Under the pieces are notes generated by a model that made no database searches, was not told the origin of the DNA, and saw only the letters and a list, made by a program, of their open reading frames with translations. From positions 1 through 7,550 of the forward strand of contig JAEXTB010000223.1 of NCBI GenBank assembly GCA_023453725.1: a stretch of 7,550 bases of DNA. Reading direction: 5' to 3'. Positions within the stretch are counted from its first letter, which is position 1. Each line of letters starts with the position of its first letter. The DNA comes from Bacillota bacterium (lineage in GTDB: Bacteria > Bacillota > Clostridia > Christensenellales > CAG-138). Below are positions 1-5,754 of the stretch, piece by piece. Both the position numbers and the translations under genes were made by a program.

Positions 1-784
1 CCCCCATCGTCTGCGCGCCGTTAATCGCGCCAAGCGCAAGCATGTCGGAAATGCAGAATATCGCCGTGGGCCTTTGTTCCATGGAAAGCAAGTCCTGTGC
101 GGCTACCATGCCGCTTTGGAAGCTGTAATCAAAACTGCCGTACCGGATATAATTTTCGTCGAGCGGAAGCCCGGCTTCTGTAAGCGCGTCATGGTACCCT
201 TTTAGGCGCAGGCGCGTACTTGGGTAGCTGTTTACGCTGCTGATGGTAGCAATACGGGTATGTCCTGTCTTTACAAGATATTCAACAGCCTGTCTTGCGG
301 CCTTGTAGTTATCCACCGCGACATGGGCAATTTTTGTGCCGGGCTCATATTCGCAGCATTGTACAATTGGATATTGTCTTGCGTATTTTTCGAGTTCCTT
401 GCTTTGCATGACAGACGCGAGCAAAATTGCGCCGTCCGCGCGCTTTTTGGCCAGCATGCTTAAAAATTCGAGTTCCTGAGCCCCTTCGCCGCCTGTGGTG
501 CAGATCATAACGCTGTAACCAAGCCTTCTCGCTGCGGCGCCGATGCCAGTCAGAATATTTGCATAATATGGATTCGTGATATTTGGTGCCAGTATGAGGA
601 TGACCCTGCTTTCATTTTTTCGGAAGTTGCGCGCCAATATATTCGGCTCGTAAGAAAGCTTTTCAATCGCAGCCTCCACCCGCTGTGTCGTTTCCGGCAT
701 GACCCTTGAATTGTTGTTGAGCACCCGGGAGACCGTTGCCACGGATACCTTGGCTTCCCGCGCAACGTCCGCAATTGTTACCAT
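1..784 (-). CDS. LacI-family transcriptional regulator (C-terminus cut by window edge)
   Basis: This is a DNA-binding sugar-responsive regulator; 261 codons are present and the frame is still open at the window edge, so about 75 residues of a usual 335-340 are missing. Residues 3-22 form the LacI helix-turn-helix (TIADVAREAKVSVATVSRVL), followed by the hinge helix around 47-56 (PNILARNFRK). From residue 60 on is the periplasmic-binding-protein-like effector domain, with the typical APNITNPYYANI, RADGAILLAS, VAVDNYKAA, GHTRIATIS and RPTAIFCISDMLALGAI blocks. Residue 54, which is usually the leucine lever inserted into the operator minor groove in PurR/LacI, is Phe here. The ATG at 784-782 is chosen because GAGGTG lies 4 bases upstream and the HTH begins at residue 3. 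It lies downstream of the sugar-isomerase-like gene on the same strand but has its own promoter, so control of that gene and of itself is likely by inference. The effector cannot be read from sequence. Confidence 0.96.
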   Translation of the reverse strand, partial: MVTIADVAREAKVSVATVSRVLNNNSRVMPETTQRVEAAIEKLSYEPNILARNFRKNESRVILILAPNITNPYYANILTGIGAAARRLGYSVMICTTGGEGAQELEFLSMLAKKRADGAILLASVMQSKELEKYARQYPIVQCCEYEPGTKIAHVAVDNYKAARQAVEYLVKTGHTRIATISSVNSYPSTRLRLKGYHDALTEAGLPLDENYIRYGSFDYSFQSGMVAAQDLLSMEQRPTAIFCISDMLALGAINGAQTMG

Positions 785-911
785 GACACACCTCATCAAC
801 GAAGCCTTTTTACATAATCGGATAAGAAAACCGTTGCCGCCTGAATTCCTTCACTTGCGGCCGAAAATCTTTTGTGTTCTGAAATCGTGGTTTGATAGAG
901 AAATATCGGTT

Positions 912-925
912 TGTAATCGATTACA
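912..925. promoter_or_regulatory. LacI/CcpA-type operator palindrome in the lacI leader
   Basis: TGTAATCGATTACA is a perfect 14-bp palindrome with the central CG typical of LacI-family operators. It also fits the catabolite-responsive element consensus bound by CcpA (TG-W-N-A-N-CG-N-T-N-W-CA). It lies about 35-48 bases downstream of the inferred lacI transcription start and about 130 bases before the start codon. A roadblock or autoregulation site for the adjacent regulator is one reading, and a cre site for CcpA is the other; sequence alone cannot separate them. Confidence 0.72.
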
Positions 926-926
926 T

Positions 927-959
927 CTAATAAATTTTACTTAAGACTAATAGATTTTA
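927..959. repeat. Two 13-bp direct repeats, 20-bp period
   Basis: CTAATAAATTTTA (927-939) and CTAATAGATTTTA (947-959) differ at one base and start 20 bases apart, close to two helical turns. They sit between the CG-centred palindrome and the inferred lacI transcription start. They may be tandem protein-binding half-sites or chance similarity in AT-rich DNA. Confidence 0.5.
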
Positions 960-966
960 TGTTTCT

Positions 967-995
967 ATCATAGCAGTATGCCATACTGTTGTCAA
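967..995 (-). promoter_or_regulatory. SigA-type promoter of the lacI-family gene
   Basis: Read on the minus strand, TTGACA (995-990) is followed after exactly 17 bases by TATGAT (972-967), a near-consensus SigA promoter. Transcription would start near 960, giving a leader of about 175 bases. It is independent of the upstream isomerase gene, so the regulator can be made without it. The spacer holds an inverted repeat listed separately. Confidence 0.8.
974..988. promoter_or_regulatory. Inverted repeat inside the lacI promoter spacer
   Basis: CAGTATG-C-CATACTG has two perfect 7-bp arms around one central base and fits wholly between the -35 and -10 hexamers. A dimeric repressor bound here would block RNA polymerase directly. 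It differs from the CG-centred palindrome at 912-925, so a second regulator is possible. Confidence 0.6.
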
Positions 996-1042
996 GCAAT
1001 ATCGAAAAATATAATAGAAAACGCTAGCAAACGAAAGTCGAT

Positions 1043-1096
1043 CCGCCAAATATCTATGGCGGCAGCTCCGGCGCGGGCAGTCCGCTCCGGAGCTGC
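1043..1096 (-). terminator. Two adjoining hairpins after the isomerase-like gene
   Basis: GCAGCTCCGG (1062-1071) pairs with CCGGAGCTGC (1087-1096), a 10-bp GC-rich stem with a 15-base loop, 10 bases past the stop codon. A second stem CCGCCA/TGGCGG (1043-1048 and 1057-1062) abuts it and shares base 1062. Neither is followed by a clear T-run on the minus strand, so this is a weak intrinsic terminator, a transcript-stabilising structure, or both. Confidence 0.45.
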
Positions 1097-1106
1097 TAAG
1101 CCATGC

Positions 1107-2435
1107 TTATAACACGTTTGCTTCCCAGCCGAATACTTTGGCGAGCTGCAACAGCGCAGGCGTAACATCTCCGCTGATGATCAGGGAATGGTGCGAACAA
1201 AGCGCGTCCATTACCTTATGGCCGTCCTGGTAACGGATCAGTGCGCCGTTGCGGCAATCCGATCCGGGGTACTGCACATAGTCTTCAATTTCCGCTTTGA
1301 TGACGGAAAGCTTTTTAAAGCCGGGATAGATTTTCGCTAACGTCACAGGCCCGACCGGCAGCCGCCCATCCAGAACAATTGCGTTATCGTTGACGATTTC
1401 AAGCACTTTTGGCCGCATGGTCCACTCGCAGCAGAACTGGCGCGGAACAAGGCCAAAGTATCCGCAATGCACGCCAAGCGCGTGATTATCCGGGTCCTCA
1501 ATATCCGGAAAATGATCGATTTTTTCATGGGCCAGCGCCGCCATGCCGACCAGGAACGGATAGAGGTTGGTCATCATGATGGGCTTTTCCATGGAACGGT
1601 ACAAAATATAGGTAGAAAGCAGCGTTAATGTATCGCCTTCGCATGCCCAGATGATGTTGTCCCGTTCAAACAGCATGTTCCACGCAAGGCAGGGCGTGGT
1701 ATCGCAATGGAACGATTCGTTGAGGCAATTGGAACCTACGCCTGCAACATCCCCGATTTCCTCAATGACTTCCTTGACCGCAATATAAACCTTGACGGCC
1801 TTGTAGTAGTTCTGCGGCGAAACACCTTCTTGATTGATATCCCAGTCCGCGCAGACCTTGGCGGCATCCTCATCCGGTATTTGACGGGCGCGGTCGTTGA
1901 GTTCCTTCCAGCTGCGGTAAATTAGCTTTAAGCCGAACACTTCCTGCATGGTGTCGGTGCTTTCCTGCTCCCACCAATAAAAGCGCTTGAAAATGTTGGC
2001 CTGCATGCCTTCGCCCGGCGTATCCTGAAACATCAGGAATTTTGCGCCGTGTTTCAGGCTTCTTTTCACCGCAATGGCGCGCAGTATGGTCTTGGCGAGC
2101 TCCACCTGATACGGGGAGAACACGTTACATCCGATATCCCTTAAATAGGTAACAATTTCCCAATCCCACATTTCCACGGTGCCAAAGCGCGAGGTAAGCA
2201 CCACGATGGGCAGCTTGATGCTTTGAAAAATGTCGTTGTGCCGGAACGCGGCAAATATCAGCTGCGGGAAGAGAACCGCGTCGGCTTCGGGTAACGCGTC
2301 GCCAAGGCAGACAGCGGGAAGAAACTCCGCAACATCGGAATAGAAGCCATGAAGACGCTCCATCTGCTGTTGGAATTCTTTTTGCTCTCTTTCGTTTGCT
2401 TCTTTAAAATAAACAGGAACCAACCGTGCTTTCAT
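1107..2435 (-). CDS. L-fucose/L-arabinose isomerase-family protein
   Basis: A 442-residue cytosolic protein resembling the metal-dependent L-fucose/L-arabinose isomerase superfamily, which interconverts aldoses and ketoses. Visible family signs are the N-terminal Rossmann-like part (ADAVLFPQLIFA about 51-62; LPIVVLTS 75-82), then an acidic pair in ACEGDTLTLLS (E266, D268), a His-containing GVHCGY block (H323), and a C-terminal SHHSLI with H415/H416 followed by SGDV. These match in kind the Glu/Asp/His metal ligands of the family, though exact equivalence is inferred. The reading frame is open upstream to 2609, but the ATG at 2435-2433 is preferred: GGGAGGAAA lies just before it, and the longer version would run through the inferred promoter and a poorly conserved-looking leader. 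It is somewhat shorter than the roughly 500-590 residues of classical AraA/FucI, so it belongs to a less characterised branch whose substrate I cannot name. The LacI-type gene lies downstream. Confidence 0.82.
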   Translation of the reverse strand: MKARLVPVYFKEANEREQKEFQQQMERLHGFYSDVAEFLPAVCLGDALPEADAVLFPQLIFAAFRHNDIFQSIKLPIVVLTSRFGTVEMWDWEIVTYLRDIGCNVFSPYQVELAKTILRAIAVKRSLKHGAKFLMFQDTPGEGMQANIFKRFYWWEQESTDTMQEVFGLKLIYRSWKELNDRARQIPDEDAAKVCADWDINQEGVSPQNYYKAVKVYIAVKEVIEEIGDVAGVGSNCLNESFHCDTTPCLAWNMLFERDNIIWACEGDTLTLLSTYILYRSMEKPIMMTNLYPFLVGMAALAHEKIDHFPDIEDPDNHALGVHCGYFGLVPRQFCCEWTMRPKVLEIVNDNAIVLDGRLPVGPVTLAKIYPGFKKLSVIKAEIEDYVQYPGSDCRNGALIRYQDGHKVMDALCSHHSLIISGDVTPALLQLAKVFGWEANVL

Positions 2436-2477
2436 AACGTTTCCTCCCGTAATGCAAGAGATGTGAACCAATAGAAC

Positions 2478-2494
2478 CCGGAACACAGTTCCGG
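2478..2494. repeat. Inverted repeat in the isomerase leader
   Basis: CCGGAAC-ACA-GTTCCGG has perfect 7-bp arms separated by 3 bases. On its right edge it is part of TTCCGGTA (2489-2496), which occurs again at 2519-2526, exactly 30 bases away. It lies in the inferred 5' leader, about 42 bases before the start codon. It could be an operator or a small RNA hairpin. Confidence 0.5.
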
Positions 2495-2575
2495 TACAAA
2501 CCAACAAACTGCGGACCATTCCGGTATCGCGGCGCTGCGCATTTTTGATTGCGCTTTTCCCGCACCCGCAAACAT

Positions 2576-2605
2576 ATAATAACATACACGATAAAACGAA
2601 AGCAA
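2576..2605 (-). promoter_or_regulatory. Extended -10 promoter for the isomerase-like gene
   Basis: On the minus strand TTGCTT (2605-2600) and TATTAT (2581-2576) are 18 bases apart. A TG one base before the -10 box (2584-2583) makes it an extended -10. Transcription would begin near 2569, leaving a leader of about 134 bases before the start at 2435. The position also argues that the real start is not at 2609. Confidence 0.6.
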
Positions 2606-2709
2606 TCACTAATCCGTAATTTTCATATAAAAATCACACGTGGCTTTGGGGCTGCTGCGGAAAATGCAGAAGCAAAAAGAGATATATCCTAACATTACAT
2701 CTTTTTCTC

Positions 2710-2738
2710 TTGAAAATATTCGTTATTTTGTGTAATAT
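2710..2738 (+). promoter_or_regulatory. SigA-type promoter of the purine operon
   Basis: TTGAAA (2710-2715) and TAATAT (2733-2738) are separated by 17 bases in very AT-rich DNA. Transcription would start near 2745, about 40 bases ahead of the start codon. The ribosome binding site GTGAGGAAA (2772-2780) follows. Confidence 0.68.
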
Positions 2739-2784
2739 ATATTTTATAAACGTATAAATGTTCATATTATTGTGAGGAAAAGCA

Positions 2785-3495
2785 ATGAAAGACCTGGTGG
2801 GCTATCTTTCCAGCAAGCGGTATCCGGGGCGGGGAATTTTATTTGGGGTAACACTGGATGAAAACTATGCAGCCGCTGCCTACTTCATTATGGGCCGCAG
2901 CGCAAACAGCCGCAACCGCGTTTTTGTGGAAACGGAGGATGGGGTGCTTGCCCGCGCGTACGATGAAGCGCTTGTGACCGATCCTTCACTAATACTGTAT
3001 ACGCCAATTCGGCATCATAAAAACTCTTTGATTGTCTCTAACGGCGACCAGACGGATACCATCTATTCGTTTTTAAGCAACGGGGGTAGCTTCCACTCCG
3101 CATTGCTCACGCGGGCATATGAGCCGGACGCACCGCATTATACCCCCCGCATCAGCGGCCTGCTGCACATGAATAGGAATTCCGCATCATATATGCTCTC
3201 CATACTGCGGAAAGAGCCCGCCACCATGGACTGCGCCCGGGATATTTATGAGTATGCGCAGCCTCCGGCAGGGACCGGCCATTTGATCCATACCTACGAA
3301 GAAGGCGGCGATCCGCTCAAGACATTCTCCGGTGAGCCGGTCGCGGTGATGCTGCCCGAAGGACCCGCTGAACATTTTACAGATGTAGTGTGGAACAGCC
3401 TTGACGAGGAAAACCGCATCTCGCTCTGTGTATTTTTTATGCCCCTTTCGGGCGGTGAACCTTTTACAATACTGCGCAACGCGCACATTAGGTAA
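2785..3495 (+). CDS. PurO-like IMP cyclohydrolase
   Basis: A 236-residue protein of the IMP_cyclohyd (PurO-like) family, which closes the purine ring: FAICAR to IMP plus water, the last step of de novo purine synthesis, in the cytosol. Recognisable blocks are YPGRGI (13-18), YFIMGRSANSRNRVF (33-47), SNGDQTD (85-91), YEPDAPHYTPRISG (112-125) and TYEEGG (170-175). The Arg/Ser/Asn-rich block at 33-47 is the kind of nucleotide-phosphate-binding motif that marks this family. The length is near that of archaeal PurO, and it is unrelated in fold to the N-terminal domain of PurH. The ATG at 2785 follows GAGGAAA by 4-5 bases. The next gene supplies its substrate, which strongly supports the assignment. 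The catalytic activity itself is inferred, since bacterial members have little direct study that I know of. Confidence 0.9.
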   Translation: MKDLVGYLSSKRYPGRGILFGVTLDENYAAAAYFIMGRSANSRNRVFVETEDGVLARAYDEALVTDPSLILYTPIRHHKNSLIVSNGDQTDTIYSFLSNGGSFHSALLTRAYEPDAPHYTPRISGLLHMNRNSASYMLSILRKEPATMDCARDIYEYAQPPAGTGHLIHTYEEGGDPLKTFSGEPVAVMLPEGPAEHFTDVVWNSLDEENRISLCVFFMPLSGGEPFTILRNAHIR

Positions 3496-3507
3496 AGGAG
3501 GTAAGCA

Positions 3508-4683
3508 ATGGAGCTATCCCTCAAGTACGGGTGCAACCCGAATCAAAAGCCCGCAAGCGTTTCTGTCGCCAATGGAGAACTGCCCATCAAGGTACTCAAC
3601 GGCAGCCCCGGCTATATCAATCTGCTCGATGCGCTTCACGCCTGGCAGTTGGTAAAGGAGCTTCGAACGGTGCTGCATTTGCCTGCGGCCGCTTCCTTCA
3701 AGCATGTAAGCCCCGCGGGCGCTGCGGTAGGACTCCCCCTCACCAATACGCTGCGCCAGATGTACTTTGTGGAGGAAACAGAGCGGCTCTCCCCGCTTTG
3801 CTGTGCCTATATCCGCGCCAGAGGCGCCGACCGGCTTTCCTCCTTTGGGGATTTTATTGCGCTGAGCGAACCCTGCGACGCCTGCACCGCCCGCTATATT
3901 TCCCGGGAGGTATCCGACGGCATCATTGCCCCCGGCTATGAGCCGGAGGCGCTCGAACTCTTAAAGAAAAAACGCAAGGGCGCGTACCTCATTTTAGAGA
4001 TGGATCTCGCCTATGCCCCGCCTGCCGTTGAAACACGCGAAGTGTACGGCATCACCTTTGCTCAGGGGAGAAATGATACGCCTATCACCCCGGATCTTTT
4101 AGAGAACATCGTCACCCAAAACAGGGAACTCCCCGCCTATGCGCTACGGGATTTGCTCCTTGCCATGATTGTGCTCAAATACACGCAGTCCAACTCCGTC
4201 TGCTATGCGGAAAACGGCCAGGCCATCGGCGTGGGCGCAGGCCAGCAATCCCGCATCCATTGTACGCGGCTTGCGGGGAACAAGGCGGATATATGGCATC
4301 TGCGGCAGCATCCCAAAGTGCTTTCGCTGCCTTTTGTAGAAGGGCTTGGCCGTCCCGCCCGGGACAACGCCATAGACCTTTACCTTTCCGAGGAAGAAAG
4401 CGAGGACGTCCTGCGCGACGCTGCCTGGCCGGAATGCTTTACAAAGCGCCCCGAGCGGCTGACGCTAGCGGAGAAGCACGCCTGGCTCTCTAAGTTCCGT
4501 GAAGTCTCATTGGCGAGCGACGCATTCTTCCCCTTTGGGGACAACATTTCCCGCGCGGCGCGAAGCGGTGTAACTTACATCGCCCAGCCCGGCGGCTCCA
4601 TACGGGATGATCAGGTAATTACTACCTGCAACAAGTACAACATCGTTATGGCGTTTACGGGTTTAAGACTGTTTCATCATTAA
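3508..4683 (+). CDS. Stand-alone AICAR transformylase (PurH C-terminal domain only)
   Basis: A 391-residue phosphoribosylaminoimidazole-carboxamide formyltransferase: AICAR plus 10-formyl-tetrahydrofolate to FAICAR and tetrahydrofolate. It corresponds only to the transformylase half of bifunctional PurH; the N-terminal cyclohydrolase (MGS-like) domain is absent. SFKHVSPAG (63-71) holds the conserved catalytic Lys-His pair (K65, H66). QSNSV (227-231) carries the conserved Asn (N229), and GAGQQSRIH (243-251), SDAFFPFGDNI (337-347) and AQPGGSIRDDQVI (359-371) are the other hallmark blocks; the protein ends TGLRLFHH as the family does. Twelve bases separate it from the PurO-like gene, and its AAAGGAGGT ribosome binding site (3494-3502) overlaps that gene's TAA, suggesting tight co-expression. 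The operon ends at the hairpin directly after. Confidence 0.95.
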   Translation: MELSLKYGCNPNQKPASVSVANGELPIKVLNGSPGYINLLDALHAWQLVKELRTVLHLPAAASFKHVSPAGAAVGLPLTNTLRQMYFVEETERLSPLCCAYIRARGADRLSSFGDFIALSEPCDACTARYISREVSDGIIAPGYEPEALELLKKKRKGAYLILEMDLAYAPPAVETREVYGITFAQGRNDTPITPDLLENIVTQNRELPAYALRDLLLAMIVLKYTQSNSVCYAENGQAIGVGAGQQSRIHCTRLAGNKADIWHLRQHPKVLSLPFVEGLGRPARDNAIDLYLSEEESEDVLRDAAWPECFTKRPERLTLAEKHAWLSKFREVSLASDAFFPFGDNISRAARSGVTYIAQPGGSIRDDQVITTCNKYNIVMAFTGLRLFHH

Positions 4684-4686
4684 CAT

Positions 4687-4714
4687 CAAAAAAGTGGCGA
4701 AAGCCACTTTTTTG
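4687..4714 (+). terminator. Intrinsic terminator of the purine operon, likely bidirectional
   Basis: CAAAAAAGTGGC and GCCACTTTTTTG form a perfect 12-bp stem around a GAAA tetraloop, 3 bases past the stop codon. The T-run on the plus strand is mirrored by the A-run, so on the minus strand it also ends in T's. It can therefore stop transcription coming from the convergent DUF2007 gene at 4804 as well. Confidence 0.93.
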
Positions 4715-4757
4715 AGTTTTCCGTGCCCGGCCGCCGCAGCAGCCAGGCACGCAAGGG

Positions 4758-4798
4758 GTCCGATTTGACGCGCATGTCATCAAATCGGACTTATTTTT
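4758..4798 (+). terminator. Second hairpin with a plus-strand T-run between convergent genes
   Basis: GTCCGATTTGA (4758-4768) pairs with TCAAATCGGAC (4780-4790), an 11-bp stem with an 11-base loop, followed by TTATTTTT (4791-4798). The T-run points along the plus strand although the purine operon already has a terminator 44 bases earlier. On the minus strand the hairpin sits just past the DUF2007 stop codon but lacks a T-run. It could be a backup terminator for one strand and a 3' stabiliser for the other. Confidence 0.7.
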
Positions 4799-4803
4799 CA
4801 ACC

Positions 4804-5079
4804 TTACTCTTCCGGCTCCGCCGTTGCTTCTTCCGCCAGCCGCGCGAGCGTCGCTTCATCGATCGGGGTTAATAAGCCCTGCAGCAACTCCTGCGCACGC
4901 TCATAGTCGGAAGCGGGTACCAAGATTTGAACGCCGTAAATGGACGAGCTGACATACACCGCGCCCGCGCCGCCGTAGCGAAGCTCGTGGGGAATGCCCT
5001 CCTGTTCGAGCAAATCCGCAATCAGCCCCGCCTGTGCGTCATCCGGTACGGAGCAGAGTTTTTTGACCGTATCCTGCAT
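4804..5079 (-). CDS. DUF2007 family small protein
   Basis: A 91-residue protein matching the DUF2007 pattern (also called putative prokaryotic signal-transducing protein): a short beta-alpha-beta-beta domain that begins with a strand, then an amphipathic helix (DAQAGLIADLLEQEGIPHEL, 14-33), then strands ending VQILVPASDYERAQELL (50-66). The helix and the ILVP...D...A..LL block are the family signature as I know it. The C-terminus is acidic (EEATAEPEE). There is no signal peptide or membrane segment. The biochemical role of the family is not established. The ATG at 5079-5077 has a very strong AAGGGAGGAA ribosome binding site a few bases ahead. It lies 57 bases after the SCP2-domain gene with no promoter or terminator that I can see between them, so the two are probably co-transcribed. 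Confidence 0.83.
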   Translation of the reverse strand: MQDTVKKLCSVPDDAQAGLIADLLEQEGIPHELRYGGAGAVYVSSSIYGVQILVPASDYERAQELLQGLLTPIDEATLARLAEEATAEPEE

Positions 5080-5136
5080 GGTATTCCTCCCTTCCCGCCT
5101 TTAGTTAATATACCCGAAAATAAGCGCATCAAGAAT

Positions 5137-5529
5137 TTAATATACCGTCGGAATGCTCTTGACCGCAATAATCAGCCCATCGATGACGGGCGTCAGGCGC
5201 ATGGCGCGCAGCATGTTGCCCTGAAAGCGCAGTTTTCCGGCCTGGAGCGCGCGCCCGGCGTCAAGGCTTCCGTTTAGCACCTGAACAAATGTGGGATATG
5301 CGCCCGTAATGACAAACTCCGCCGCGGGGCCTGCGCCCTCCCCCGCCTCCACCCTGTTGGCAACACCGTTCTGGAAATTCAGATACAGGTATTTTTGGCC
5401 GCCGCCCGGGGCGCCCATATGACGAAAATTCACGGAAGCGCTGACACCGCCGCCGCGCGCAGGCATGCCCGCCTGCAACCCAATTTTAAGCTCCTCCGTC
5501 CACGCGGGGGAAAGATATTGTAGTGGCAT
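5137..5529 (-). CDS. SCP2 sterol-binding domain protein
   Basis: A 130-residue single-domain protein of the SCP2 (sterol carrier protein 2-like) fold. The diagnostic stretch is FVITGAYPTFVQVLNGSLD (72-90), followed by ALQAGKLRFQGNMLRAMRL (94-112): the F-x-I-x-G-x-Y-x-x-F-x-x-L-x-G-x-L-D...G-K-x-x-x-x-G-N-x pattern of the family. The domain forms a hydrophobic tunnel binding lipids or acyl chains; in bacteria the ligand is usually unknown. There is no signal sequence, so it is cytosolic. The N-terminal half (1-60) is Gly-rich. The ATG at 5529-5527 has AGGAG 7 bases upstream. It is the first gene of a likely two-gene unit with DUF2007, divergent from the P-loop gene. Its own promoter is not clear: TATACT on the minus strand (5568-5563) is the best -10 guess without a good -35. 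Confidence 0.85.
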   Translation of the reverse strand: MPLQYLSPAWTEELKIGLQAGMPARGGGVSASVNFRHMGAPGGGQKYLYLNFQNGVANRVEAGEGAGPAAEFVITGAYPTFVQVLNGSLDAGRALQAGKLRFQGNMLRAMRLTPVIDGLIIAVKSIPTVY

Positions 5530-5603
5530 ATGCCGTCTCCTGCCTTTCTGTCAACTGCTTCTAGTATACGCGCATTCTTTGTTCTACGGAACCGTGGCTC
5601 CCG

Positions 5604-5620
5604 AGGCATAAAATATGCCT
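5604..5620. repeat. Inverted repeat upstream of the SCP2-domain gene
   Basis: AGGCATA-AAA-TATGCCT has perfect 7-bp arms and a 3-base centre, about 75 bases before the SCP2 start codon in the divergent gap. The arm and spacer lengths match those of the leader repeat at 2478-2494, but the sequence differs. It may be an operator; no regulator can be assigned. Confidence 0.45.
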
Positions 5621-5725
5621 GCCAAGAACAATCGATTTTCTCCGTGGCGCCCCTGATTAAGGCGAAATCAAAGCAGCGCCAGCAGGATATTTTTTCGTGA
5701 CGCAGAAAGTCCACGGTAATTTCAC

Positions 5726-5754
5726 TTGCCCCCTCTTTTGTGTTTGGTTATAAT
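5726..5754 (+). promoter_or_regulatory. Promoter of the P-loop protein gene
   Basis: TTGCCC (5726-5731) and a perfect TATAAT (5749-5754) are separated by 17 bases. Transcription would begin near 5761, giving a leader of under 30 bases. The promoter excludes a longer protein starting at 5726, since that codon is inside the -35 box. Confidence 0.75.

Larger units (their letters stand above)
785..1106. other. 322-base intergenic region between isomerase and lacI genes
   Basis: I see no gene in this gap. From the isomerase side toward lacI it holds two adjoining hairpins (1043-1096), the lacI promoter with its spacer inverted repeat, the direct repeats, the CG-centred palindrome, and about 120 bases of leader with no strong structure that I could identify before the GAGGTG ribosome binding site (794-789). 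Confidence 0.7.
2436..2784. other. 349-base divergent regulatory region
   Basis: This gap separates the minus-strand isomerase from the plus-strand purine operon and holds a promoter for each. The isomerase side (2436-2569) is a GC-richer leader with the inverted repeat; the purine side (2700-2784) is strongly AT-rich. TTTATA-AACG-TATAAA (2743-2758) is a short inverted repeat at the inferred purine-operon start site. I see no purine riboswitch, and the purine leader of about 40 bases leaves no room for one. Confidence 0.6.

Noticed and set aside
2436..2609. N-terminal extension of the isomerase-like protein by 58 residues
   Set aside because: The frame is open, but it covers the inferred promoter and leader, the extra residues do not look like the family, and the start at 2435 has a strong ribosome binding site.
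2694..2736. ATTACA and TGTAAT half-sites matching the lacI palindrome near the purine promoter
   Set aside because: They are 31 bases apart in AT-rich DNA and have no CG centre; chance is the simpler explanation.
2713..2766. Possible PurR (PurBox) sites near the purine operon promoter
   Set aside because: TATTCG (2717-2722) and TGTTCA (2759-2764) each match the reversed CGAACA core with one mismatch, but orientation and spacing (42 bases, same direction) do not fit the inverted, 16-17 base arrangement known in Bacillus.
4723..4750. GTGCC...GGCAC interrupted stem between the two terminator hairpins
   Set aside because: Only 5 pairs, a mismatch, then 3 pairs; too weak to call.
5430..5714. 94-residue minus-strand open frame overlapping the SCP2 gene start
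   Set aside because: It overlaps a recognised gene in another frame, has basic low-likelihood composition, and has no ribosome binding site that I can see.
5592..5716. CCGTGGC at 5592-5598 and 5642-5648 with CCACGG at 5711-5716
   Set aside because: Short words with irregular spacing; not convincing as a repeat family.
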